DNA of 64,000 nt from Dryas octopetala (taxonomy: Eukaryota > Streptophyta > Magnoliopsida > Rosales > Rosaceae): NCBI GenBank assembly GCA_963921425.1, contig OY992832.1, positions 186,001-250,000 of the forward strand, written 5' to 3'. Numbering within the stretch: position 1 is the stretch's first letter; each line of letters starts with the position of its first letter. A program made the translations under genes and the position numbers. Below are positions 15,540 through 27,129 of the stretch, piece after piece. The notes under the pieces are model-generated. The model did no database searches. It was not told where the DNA came from and was given only the letters and a program-made list of their open reading frames with translations.

Positions 15540-18511
15540 CCCCTGTTGTCGGCGCGTCCGGCGGCGGCTGGGCTGGGTGTTTGGTCCACCGTGCTCGCCG
15601 TCCTCCCCTCTTCCTTCCCATGGCCGCAGATCACCCACCGGAGCCACCACTGCGATGAATCGACGCAGAACATACTGACGGTCTCCTCCGCGCGATCTCA
15701 CTTTTCCGGCCACGCCACGACCAGCGACGGGTACCGGCAGACTCGTCTCGTCGTCGCCGTCCTCCCCAGCCCGGTCTCGTACCCCGCCGTCACCTCTCGA
15801 CGCCGCAACAACGTAAAACAGAAAACAGAGCCACCGCCGTCGAGTTGATTTTTCCGGCCAAGACGCTGGGCTTTGTTGCCCTTGTCATGGTGAGTTCAAC
15901 CATGGTCTCTGTTCGTCCATACGAGGCTCCACGACGGAGCAATGGGCTTGGGAAGCCAAGCCAGCCGCCGGCTTCCGCCGTCGAGTCCAGCGTTTCCGGC
16001 GACTTTTGGCCGTCGGTCCAGTTGACAAGATCGATCCTCTAGGTATGGGTAATCTTTCCCCTAAGGTGTTGATGTTCAATTTTGAGATTTTAGAAATTCG
16101 ATTTTAGGGTTTATGTCTATTTTGAATATCTTGAAATCGGACTCAAATTTGTGATGATTATGTGCAATTGAAGGTTCTATTATATGATTAGGATTGTTTG
16201 GAGTTGAATTTGGATATTTCTAGGTTTGTGCCGCCGCTGCCACCGACGACTCCGCCACTTGTGGCGGCGAGTTGGGTGCTTTTTCTTATTAATCAGCCTC
16301 CCCAGGACTCTTAGAGGCCAATCCTAAGGTCTGTTTATGTGTTGGTGTGTATTGTGTATAATTTGGGGCTGGGCAGCCACCGTGCGTGGTGGTTACCGCC
16401 CATTTCGGTAATTGAATGGCCAAATTGTGAACCCTGAATATTTAAATATTGGTTGTCTGGTCTTAACAGGTACATGGGCTCGGGAAATCTCATTCCCGAT
16501 GCCGTTATGCTGCCGGATTTGGTATCCGAGCAATGGCACCATGAAGGGTATTTCGGTCTTTTACGTAGTTAAATAGTGAGTGAAACTTCTTTGGTTATTC
16601 TATTGAGTACTGTAGATGAATTGTTTGTTTTATGGATTTGCCGCTTTACGTTAGAGAAGACTAGGTGTAGGGTTTGAATTAGGAGAATGAATTGACGAGG
16701 ATTTGAGGCTAAGAAATTAGTTGGGAATTTATAGAGTTGCCCTGGGATTAAGTACTGATTTGATGAGAAATGTCTATTTTCGAGGATCAAGGAATGATGA
16801 TAATTGCTGAATTATAGAAGAAATATTTGTTGTCGAGGAATATAAGTGAGGATTAAGCAATTATTATACAATAGACTGTGAGTAGGGATGACAAACAAGT
16901 GAGGGGGCGTGAGTAGGAATCAGTTTCGGAGAAGGTTTCGGTGTAGCTCGGGGTAGACTATGAGTAGATCTTTGGTTTTCGAAATGTTTGCACGTTTTAT
17001 AATTCAACTCTTTTCTTGATTTAATTGAGTATGGACAATTTCTGGAATGGTTTTTGGTATTATTTTGGAGAAGTTTTATTAATGAATTTATGTCCTTTAG
17101 AAAACTATTTTGATCAAGCAGCTTTCACAATTTGAGAATGATTTTATTTAAGCGCATTTATGGGAAAAATTAAATTTCAGTTTTTATCTGGAAGAATATT
17201 TTTGAGATGTGGTTGATTGAGATATACAGAAGCGGTTTCAAACCGCCATATTAGTACCCCTTTCAGTAGGTATGTATTGCTCTGCACTCGCCTAGAGATG
17301 ATTCGGCAGTGTACGACCATCACGCAGGTATATATTGCTTTGCACTCGCCTAGAGATGACTCGGCGGTGTACGACCAGCACTCGCTCTGCACTTGCCTAG
17401 TTGGCGATGTATGACCAGCATGACATTTGCTCTCCACTTGCCTAGTTGGCAGTGTACGACTAGCATTTGCTCTGCACTTGCCTAACCAGCAGTGTATGAC
17501 CAGCATCACAGCAGGTATAGATTTGCTCTGCACTTGCCTAGAGATGACTCGGCAGTGTATGACCAGCAGTTTCTAAGGTACTAGTGTGGCGTGAGATTTC
17601 AATTTGTGGAGCATTTTGAGAAATGAATTTGCATCAGTAAATATTTTAAATGACAGTTTCAGTAGAGCATTGTGTTTTTATTCCAGTTATTTTAACAGTT
17701 TTACAACTTGAAAATACTATTTATTCTTCAGAGTTCGAATTACAGTTTTGAGATGATTTAAAAATGGATTTGAAAGAAGAGATTTTGAAATAGTTTTAAA
17801 GCTGGGGGATTTTAAAGAGCGGTGTGAGTGAAATTAGATAGTTTGTTTTGTTGCTTTGTGTGCTTGTATGGTTTTTGTTCGTTAGGACTTAGGCTGGTTA
17901 GAACTTGGTAAGGTTTAGACTTGAAGCTTGAGAAGGGAAGCGAGAGTAATTATGCCGTGAGGTTATTAATTAGGATGTGAATGTTTGAGGTTGACGTTGA
18001 GGTTAATAGTTAACAATTAGGCAATTGACTTGTCAAAATGTTTTATTATTATTATTGATGAGATTTGATGTGCATATGAGGAGTTTTTGATTATCTTGAT
18101 GCTTGGTTGATTGGTGGTGAAATGTTTTGTGATTAAGTAATTATGGATATTTTGTGGATTATTTTTGAGTTTGGGGATTAATAAAATTATTGAGGACAAT
18201 TATTATGTCATTTCACTCATACGAGCTCTAGTGAGCTTACCGGGTTTGTCGTATAACCCGGTACACCATGGATGTGGTGTAGGATTGTGTTTTGCAAGTT
18301 AAGCAGGCTGAGGAAGCAGTGGGGAGTAGACGAGGCAGTGGGACCTAGAGAGATTTATTTAATTGTTTTTTTTTACTCAGTGGTTTGTTTAAAATGTTTT
18401 TGACATAATTATATTTACTTATGTTGTTGTGCATGGCTCAAAAGTAAGAGAAAACAGATTTAACAGTTTGATGTTCAGTATTTTTATGGGCCCGAAGTTC
18501 GGGGCGTTTCA
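15540..18511. mobile_element. LTR-retroelement-like sequence nested in the TIR element
   Basis: The interior ends near 18511 with GGGCCCGAAGTTCGGGGCGT and a terminal CA. This resembles the palindromic end of many plant Ty3/gypsy-type or LARD LTRs, which in reverse begin with TG and the same palindrome. TACGAGCTCTAGTGAGCTTA and a CCGGTACACC motif near 18220-18270 are also LTR-like from memory. No gag, pol or other coding part is seen, so it would be a solo or non-coding fossil. The left limit is uncertain. Confidence 0.4.
17279..17569. repeat. Minisatellite, six units of ~40-57 bp
   Basis: Six imperfect copies of a unit that starts GCTCTGCACTTGCCTAG and ends CAGTGTATGACCAGCA, at about 17279, 17336, 17384, 17429, 17469 and 17525. 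Units differ by the presence of an internal AGATGACTCGG segment and by spacer length. Unit length and divergence vary too much for a CRISPR array, and this is a plant nuclear context. Confidence 0.85.
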
Positions 18512-18876
18512 CGGGAAGGGGCTGTGTGGGGAGGGAATGAGAGGGGGCTGGGTTTGGATGTGGTTTTGCGTGGGGCATAGCTAGGGAAAAGGGAAGGGGA
18601 AAGGTTTTTATTCTAAGAAATTTTTTTATTTTAAGAAATTTTAAGAAATTGTTTTATTCAAAAATTTTTATAAATATTATTATTTTTTAAATTTAGAGAA
18701 AAAGACAAAAATACATTTGTCACGTTAGCAGATAACGGTTTATTTGACAGAAAAACTAACGGAAGAACTATTTTTATATAAAATAAAAGTTGAAGTATTT
18801 TTTTATAAATTTTTAAAATTGAGATACTAAATTAAAATAATATGTAAAATTGAAGTACTAAATTGTAATTTATTTT

Positions 18877-21628
18877 TAATTATATATTTTTTTTTATGGT
18901 GTGAGCAATAGTAAATTAAATCACAAATTTAAGATTTGGGTGGAATCCGTAAACATAATGGTAATACAGTGTTCAGGCCCTCGAAAGCTTCCCCTATTGA
19001 CTGTTTCAGAGGCAGAGTATAAGTCCAAATTCATATGGCTCATGCAATATTCTGCTTGATTGTCAGATTATCTCTCTGGTTCTGGTAGGAAGAATATGAG
19101 TTATTTAATTATAAATAATAATAAATTTATAAATAATAATAAATTATCTCTCTGGTGGACTGAAGAAAAAGCTAGAAATGAAGGAGGAGCATGGCAGAGG
19201 ATGCTTCCCCCTAATTTTATTCATTTATGATATTATTATTGGGTATTTGGGTATAAGATGACAATAATTGTCATGTGCCCTGCAGTGCTACTTGCGCAGA
19301 TTGCATTCACACTCATCACTCAACCATGGATGCCATTGCCTATTGCTTCTACTTCACATAATAATCGCATTAAATGGTCAAACAATACTACATTAGCATG
19401 ATATGTGACACATCTTTGATGGGAATTTCAACAAACGAACCACTTACCCATTTAAATGTCTTGTGAACTTTTTTAAAACAATACTACTTCACAACCGTTG
19501 TCTTCACTACCATCATCAATTGATTATTATTTCGACCATCATCAACACATGAATAATCAATTTAAAAATAACTAAAATAATCAAAATTATAAACCTTTTC
19601 ACATAATGGTCAAAAAAATTTACAACACATTAAAACGGGTTATTGCATAAAATCTCCATCTTTGATGTATAATGTGAACTATTTAGAGATCACGTTGTTC
19701 ATAAAAAATAGTCTCATAATGAAAATTATGTACTGCGCCATTTTATACAAGAATATTGTCATATTTTATGATTTGGAAAATTGTGCTTTCCATCGTTGAA
19801 CATATTAAATGGGGTTTATGGGACTGGACCATTGTGCCGAGTATCCTAATTAATATTTATATTTTGTATCACTGCCACTGGCATTCAATAAATATTCATT
19901 CAAATGTATTATTTAAGTATTATGCTAGTGAGTAGTGGCTAGCGGCATTAAATAAAAAAGGTATCAAAGAGATTGGAACATAAGAATCTTTGTCCAGAGT
20001 AACAAAAGAACATGATCGTGGATGAGACGCCACGGTGTAAACGATTCGCTTATAAGTCTTAACTCATTTTCTTTCTAAAATAAGTTTTGGGTGGTCATAA
20101 TCAATCTTCACTGGATTCCATTAAATGAAATGTAAAAAATGCAATTATTTTCCTATGAAAAATGAAATTATTTTTCTATAAAGAAATGCAATTCTTTAGG
20201 ACCCCCCACTAACACCAAATAACTCATTCGATTCCAAACATGAAATCAACCATTCAATGATAGGCCACATCTCGATTCTCATGAGTCATCACCAGCCATA
20301 TAAAATGCTCATAAGTTGGCAACTCATCAATAAGAGTCTACACAAATACTTATATTTAATTTTCATTTTGTAATGGGGTTGGGGTACATTTAGCATTTAG
20401 CACAAGTGCAGACCCGAAGTATTAGTATAAAAAAGGTGGGCAATTTGGTAAATGTGATGTGAGTTCATTTATGAATGAGAAGGGCAAAATAGGAAACTGG
20501 AAAGATGTCTTATGGACCTTCCAAAGAGTAGGCTTCCCAAACGACAGACCAAGCTGAATCTCGTAGGGCATATAAAAATTTTAAAAAAAGGAAAAAAGCT
20601 GGATCTTGGAGGGGGGTAATGACACCATATTCATATGGATGGATGATGATTGATGGATCGGCTGCCATTTCAAATTCGAGAATTATAATTTTAAAAAGTG
20701 TTAAAAGTAAAATTAGCTTCTAACAGTAAAATTCCTGCAACATCGATCGATCCACCATTCCACCATTATTATTGATTGATCATCTTAAATTTTAAAAATT
20801 TCGAACATCGAGACGGCTAGACCTAAGAGTAAGGAAATAAGAATTCAGTATTTTTTCATTTGTAAAGGTTGGAACCTATGACATCTAATATTTGGATTTT
20901 GATCATTTTAGTAGTGATTTTGTACTCATATTCAAAATTATGTTATGTTTTTAATATAAATTTTAAATAAAAAAGTCTAACTAACTAGTTATTAGATATT
21001 TTTTTTTCTTGTTTGAATCCTCTATTCCCAGAAAAAAAAATAAATCAAACTAAATCAAACCAAATTGTTCTGTACACGATTTTTTCACTCTCAATCGACG
21101 GATGAACTCCTTTTTTTTTTTTTTTTTACTTTTCCATTCAATTACAAATTTTTCAGTCCTTTTTACCCCTCGTGCTCGTGCAAAAAGCTCAAAAAATGAA
21201 AAGAAGAGAGAGAAAGGGTAAGTTAAGTTTAGAGAGAGAAAGAGAGGGGCATTGTTAATTAATGAAAGAAAAGTAAAGGGAAAATGACAAGAAAGAAAGA
21301 AAGAAATGTGCAGTTCTTGAAATGTGAAAGTAGAGAGAGAAAACGACAAAGTGCCAAAGTGGGTTCTTAGAGAGAGAGAGAGAGGTGTGCACTGAGCAGT
21401 TTTATTGGATTTTTGTGTTGAAGCAGAAGCACCGCACCCTGCAAAGTTGATTCATTTGGGCTTTTGAGAGGACTGAGAGAGAGAGAGAGGTCTTGTGGTT
21501 GGTGACGATCAATGTGCTTGAGCTCTAACCTACACTACTGGGTCTGTGTAGTGTTAGTGTGTAGTGAAGCACTGTGAGAGAGCTCTGCTTTTTGAGTTTT
21601 TGGGTCTTTGTTTTGGTGTGTTTACCAA
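18877..21628. other. Intergenic plus leader of the neprosin-domain gene
   Basis: AT-rich DNA without recognisable genes to about 21.1 kb. The last 300 bp (about 21180-21628) are rich in GAGAGA tracts and lead into the neprosin gene, so they are likely promoter and 5' UTR. GA-rich leaders are common in plant genes. Confidence 0.45.
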
Positions 21629-24545
21629 ATGGGTTTAGCTCAGTTTAGCAGAGGGAGGTCAAGGACAGCTCTAGCACTGCTTCTTTGCTTATGGGGCTTG
21701 ATCTCTCTATCTTGTGCTGCCAGATTGACTGCTTCATCAAAGCAGAAGCTTGATGTCCAGAAGCACCTCAGCCGCTTGAACAAGCCCGCCGTGAAAAGCA
21801 TCAAGGTTTCTTTTTCCCTCTTCCCTTTGCATTCTTCTTTCCTCATTCAACTTTCTTTCGGTGGGTTTGAAAAAAAAAAAAAAAAAAACTTTCTTGTGGT
21901 GTGCTTTCTTGCTTTTGTTTTGTTCACTCTCTGTTAGGTTGCTGGGAAAGTGGTGGAAAGTGGAAGAAAGTGAAGAGAAATATATATTTTCCTTTTGTGT
22001 TGATTTAGTGCGGTTCATTGCTTTGGTATAAATGTTGATGCATTTAATACTGAGAAGGTGTTTATTTTTTCTTGTTTTCTCATTAGCCAACAGGGGTATA
22101 AATGCAAATGGGTTTCTCCTGTGCTTCAGTCCTGTTATATGATTTTAACCAATTTTTTCGCAGAAGTTTTATTATTATATTTTCAAAAAATAAAGCAATG
22201 ATTTTGTGATTATTTTCTCATTTCTCTCACTCTGCAATGATTTCCTATTTTAGGGAGTTATTGAAGCAGTAAAAGAAATCAGTAAAATGAAAAAAAAAAA
22301 TTGAAGCAATATTGTGAAATTAAGCCTCATTTGTTATCATCCAACATTGTTTCAGTGACCGGGCATAACATCAATGCACTGACTACTTTGCTTTAGTTTA
22401 GTTATCTCAGCCTTAAATGTAATTTCTTGATTGTTAATACTTAATAGTTAGAAAGCTTTTTGTTATCATAGATGTGCACTGCCTTTTGTTGTAAGATCTC
22501 ACACGCGAATCTTCTGATTTGTGATGATTATCAGAGCCCAGATGGGGATATCATAGACTGTGTTCATATCTCTCAGCAACCTGCTTTTGATCACCCTTTC
22601 CTCAAAGACCACAAAATCCAGGTCCATTATATTTTCCTCAATTATGCATCTTTATTTTTGACAATTTTTTTATTTCTTTTTATTTTATGCCCTGCTTCTA
22701 ACTTTACTGGGTTTTGTTTGGTTTATTAGATGAGGCCTAACTACCACCCAGAAGGATTATTTGATGTGAACAAGATAGATGAAAAACCAAAAGAAAGTTC
22801 AAAACCATTAGTCCAGCTGTGGCAGGGGAGTGGTAGATGCCCTGAAGATACTATACCCGTAAGGAGAACGAAGAAAGATGATGTTCTGAGGGCAAGTTCA
22901 GTCAAAACATATGGAAGGAAGAAGCACAGAACCATACCAAAGTCAGCAGATCCTGATCTTGTCAATGAGAGTGGTCATCAGGTAAAGTTTTATTACAATG
23001 AAAGAACTGAAGTGTCTATCGTCTTTTAACCTCTTTTTTTCTTAGCTTTCTTGATTCTGTGTTTACTGATCTCTTTGCTTCGTTTCTTTGTTTTCTTTTG
23101 GGTTTGATTAGCATGCAATAGCTTATGTCAATGGAGATAAGTATTATGGAGCAAAAGCAACCATAAATGTCTGGGAGCCCAAGATTCAACAGCCTAATGA
23201 GTTCAGCTTGTCTCAACTGTGGATATTAGGAGGGTCTTTTGGTGAAGATCTGAACAGCATTGAAGCTGGTTGGCAGGTCTTATTTTATTCACTTTAATCA
23301 TCAAGACCAAAAATAATTGGGCCCAAATGTACCAAATTATTTGTTTAAACTTGAATTATTGATCTTGATGCTTGGTTGTGCATGGCAACAGGTCAGCCCA
23401 GACCTCTATGGTGACAACAACACAAGACTGTTTACTTACTGGACTGTAAGCTTCTAAGAAATCTTATCTCATATTTCTTGGGTTTGCATTTTGGTATCTC
23501 TTCACTTATCTCTTTGCTTTTTCCCAATTTTGATGGCTATGTTAATGGGTTTCCCTTGCACATTTCCTCTCTATGACTATATTACAGAGTGATGCTTATC
23601 AAGCCACTGGCTGCTACAATCTCCTCTGCTCAGGCTTTATTCAAATCAACAGTGAAATAGCAATGGGTGCAAGCATCTCTCCTGTATCAGGCCTTCGTGG
23701 TTCCCAATACGATATCAGTATACTCGTCTGGAAGGTAAAAGCCAAATCCCAATATTGGATTAGACCACATAATAGTATGATGTAAAAGAGTCCAAAAGGA
23801 AAAATGAAGCTGATACACTGCTAAGGGAGGCATGTGAGCTTGAATGAATTTTTTTTGAAGGTTTGGGGGGGGGGGGGGGGGCGGGAGGAATCATTGCAGT
23901 TCAGATGCTAAGAATTTTTTGGCATTTTCTTTTGATCGGTGATTCCACTACCTGTAGCTTATGCAGACATTGACAAGTTCCAAACTTACCTTTTATTTCA
24001 TGCATGTCACGGAGCAAGATAAGAGCATTGTCTTGTCACTCAATTCTAGCTTTGCACTGTTTTACTTAAGCTCAGTAGATTACTAGGTGGACACCTCCTT
24101 AATAAGGTAAATCACTTATATTTATCATTCTTTATAATTCACTTAGGAAAGCTTTTGTATTGTGTAGGATCCAAAGGAGGGGCATTGGTGGATGCAATTT
24201 GGCAATGACTATGTGTTGGGTTATTGGCCTTCTTTCCTATTCTCGTACTTGGCGGACAGTGCTTCGATGATTGAGTGGGGAGGTGAGGTTGTAAATTCAG
24301 AGCCTGATGGGCAGCACACCTCAACCCAAATGGGCAGTGGACGTTTTCCTGAGGAGGGGTTTGGGAAGGCAAGTTATTTCAGGAATATTCAAGTTGTTGA
24401 TAGCTCTAATAATCTCAAGGCCCCCAAAGGTTTGGGCACCTTCACTGAGCAATCAAACTGCTATGATGTGCAAACCGGCAGTAATGGGGATTGGGGTCAT
24501 TACTTTTACTATGGAGGCCCGGGTAGAAACCAAAATTGCCCATGA
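21629..24545 (+). CDS. Neprosin-domain (DUF239/DUF4409) secreted protein
   Basis: Seven exons join in frame into 419 residues: 21629-21805, 22535-22621, 22730-22981, 23112-23276, 23392-23445, 23588-23734, 24168-24545; all introns are phase 0. The start MGLAQFSRG precedes a hydrophobic signal segment ([15 protein letters not shown]). Next comes the Neprosin activation-peptide region ([25 protein letters not shown]) and then the catalytic Neprosin domain from about residue 173. Glu223 in EAGW and Glu334 in WGGEV correspond, from memory, to the glutamate pair of neprosin prolyl endopeptidases. The C-terminus [10 protein letters not shown] is typical of the plant family. The likely product is a secreted or wall protein, perhaps a glutamate peptidase; activity on proline substrates is inferred. 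Intron 6 holds a 17-G run. Confidence 0.93.
23865..23881 (+). repeat. 17-base G homopolymer in an intron
   Basis: Seventeen consecutive G, followed by CGGGAGG, inside intron 6 of the neprosin-domain gene. It is a candidate G-quadruplex in the transcript and also a site prone to sequencing-length error. Confidence 0.9.
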
Positions 24546-27129
24546 AGTAAAAAAAGAAAACCCATCCATTTCACCCTCTACTTTTCCTATGTATCATTCA
24601 AACTAGTGTAATACCTTTTCTCCTTTGTATACCCTTTTTCACTCTTAGGTTGGGCTAGTACATGTGACCCTTCTGGCTTCTGTAGTGGGAAGTTTTGACT
24701 CTTTGTTTTTTAGTGAAAGAATGTAGCTCCATGTAAGTGGATGTGAAGGTGGCCGAGTTTCTCAAAAGCCTAAAGAAACAGGCCTTTTATAATTCGCCTT
24801 GTATTCTATTTGTTTGTATGCTCCTCTCTTGGAGTGGCTTGTTAGTGAATGAATGAGTTTCGGGTCCTAATCTTGAGCAAAAACACTGTAAAATACTGCA
24901 GACTCTGCTTCTGTTTGCTTGGAAAGGCTCACTGTTATTGTTTAGTTTTTTATTGTTCCTACTATTTTCAAATCAAACTAAGATTTCGGTGTGGGGGTGG
25001 GGTGGGGTAGGGTGGGATAGGGTGCCGTGAAGAATATGCTCTTTGGAAAAGTATGGATGAGATTTTTGCATGTGATGTGAGTGGATGACAGTCATTATTT
25101 ATTTTTGGTGCATGATCTGCATCACCTTTTGTTAGCTTAGAAACCCCACAGACAAACACTAGCGGCACCACTAGTCCAGTCCTCCACCCCACCAAGAGCC
25201 ATTTAGCATTCAACAGATCGATAATGCAGCCCCTCTTGGAAATCCCATTATTCAAAAACATCTTCCTACTTAGATTCCATGACTAAAAGGGTGTCTAAAG
25301 CTAAATGCATTTTTACAAGACCATTGTCACATTGAGGTTCGAATCTTTTCAGCCAACTACTAATGTTGGAAGACTTGTGTTGTTGTCACCTGGTTTGGAA
25401 CACAGTGAGGATTTATTGTGGTGGGACTTGGGAGAAGCAAATTAATTGAAACTTGTGTTCCAGCATTATCTTCCTTTGGTTGGTGTTGTTTTAAACTGGG
25501 GGCATGGTTTTGATGCTATGTATGGATTACAATTTGCTGTACAACAGTGCTTTCAGAAAGGGGTATTGTAGTCGCAGTCCATCAAAGCTTTGTCCATATC
25601 CCATACTTGTTTTTTGGTACAGAGAAGGCCAGAGGGTGGAGAGGCTTGAACTTAGCCTTGGGTATAGGGTTAATACTCTCTAGAGGAGTAGAGGTATGCA
25701 TCATAGTTGTAATAACAGAATGGGTTTTGGGCCAAGGCATTGGGCCTTAAGATTTCTAAAGTCCGTATCGCTCAACATGTCGTATTAACAGGGTGGGTTT
25801 TGGGCCTTTGGCCCTTTTGGGTGTCCTAATGAACCATACTGCTTGTAGAGGCACCAAAACGTTTTTAAATATTTAATGTACTAAACCAGATTATAACCTA
25901 ACATCATGTAAGTATTTCCTGGCATGAAGGCTTTTGCTAATTCTTTACCAACTTGGAAAAAACTGGAGATCATTGTTGCTGAGGTCTGAGCTCCCAGCTC
26001 TTCTAGTTGAAATGGTATTGGATTGGTTTACATTTGATTTGATTTGACACACTAAACACCTTGTTTTACAGTCGAAACACCTTGTTTTACAGTCGGCTAG
26101 TGGGTAAAACAAAGGTACTCTCTGTCAAGGGTAGAGTGAAGACCAATCTGGCTACAACTTACAAGTCAATTTATAAGAATAAAAAATATACAAAAACCCA
26201 GTAACCCACCTTCCTAATTCTTTACCTAATTAAACAAAGACTGTAGTGGGGAGACATTATTCTACACCTACTAATCCAAGAAATCACTCCATGGCAACAA
26301 TCTTGACTCTTAAAATATTAAAATCATAAATGTGGTAAATAATTGAAATAATACTTTATTTTCTTGTCTGAATAATGGTGAGAAGAGAAATTCATACACA
26401 TGCACACATGAGAATTCCACTCTCACTCTCACACCATGGTTGCTGAGGCCACCTCCCAATAGACACCTACCAAGTACACTAATTCCCATTACCCAATTGG
26501 CACGTTAACTACACGCGCATGGTCCAAGTGTGAGTGTAATTTCCCCAAGGGCACAGGGATAGCTGTTATTTTATAGCCACTGTCCTAACTTTTTTCTACA
26601 AAATAATTTTTATTTTTATCCTGTCTCTTTCTCTCTCTCTCTCTCTTCTCCAAAAAAGTTCCCTTTTTCACTTCACAGTTCACACAAAGATATCAGTATT
26701 CAGTAGGGTTTTAATCTTTACGCTTTCTCCCTCTTTCTCTGTGAAACAATCTGTGAGAGAAACCAAAGAAAGATAAAGCCAAAATCTTTAACCAACCAAA
26801 CCCTATTTTCCTATCTTCCGGTTCGTGTTGACTCAGTAACCTTGGCTTTCACTCTTCTTCAGCTGCCCCTCACTTCCCACTTCATGCTCAGCTCCAATTT
26901 CAGCTCCAAACCCTAGTCTCAGACTTCAAAACCCATTTTCAAATGACCCTCTTTCCCTGAATTCACCACCATGCTACTGCCTTTCTAGGCCATTGCTGCC
27001 TAGTGGGTGCGAAACGCATTTACAAACTTTGATATTTTTACTGAATTTGATTTATTTTCGGTTCTCTCCTCGTTGGAATTTGGGAAATGGGTTTGGATGC
27101 ATGTGTTGTGTAGGTGAGAGAAGGGAGCC
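24546..27129. other. Intergenic; 3' UTR of neprosin gene and leader of DEK1
   Basis: The first ~400 bp are a likely 3' UTR. Near 24992-25023 the plus strand is G-rich (GGGGGTGGGGTGGGGTAGGG), a possible G-quadruplex. AACACCTTGTTTTACAGTCG is repeated in tandem at about 26055-26095. From about 26630 there is a CT tract and then a pyrimidine-rich stretch, consistent with the DEK1 promoter and 5' UTR. No other gene was found. Confidence 0.45.

Larger units (their letters stand above)
15261..18876. mobile_element. 3.6-kb element with ~220-bp terminal inverted repeats
   Basis: The arm 15261-15481 and the arm about 18655-18876 are inverted complements at roughly 80% identity by eye (for example CTCTAAATTTAAAAAATAAT and TTAGTTTTT on both). 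Long inverted repeats with no transposase suggest a non-autonomous Mutator-like or foldback DNA element. I could not identify a clear target-site duplication. The interior differs in composition: GC-rich at 15490-16040, AT-rich later, with a minisatellite at 17279-17569 and an LTR-like right part. None of the short open frames inside is convincing. Confidence 0.75.

Noticed and set aside
15402-16079. Overlapping GC-rich frames on both strands
   Set aside because: They lie in the interior of the inverted-repeat element, have no recognisable domain, and are open because of GC-rich composition.
17279-17569. Possible CRISPR-like array
   Set aside because: Units vary in length and sequence, there are no unique spacers of fixed size, and the context is a plant nuclear genome.
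25335-25350. GAGGTTCGAATC, a tRNA B-box-like motif
   Set aside because: No A box at the right distance, no cloverleaf, and no poly-A tail or duplication. A lone B box can arise by chance.
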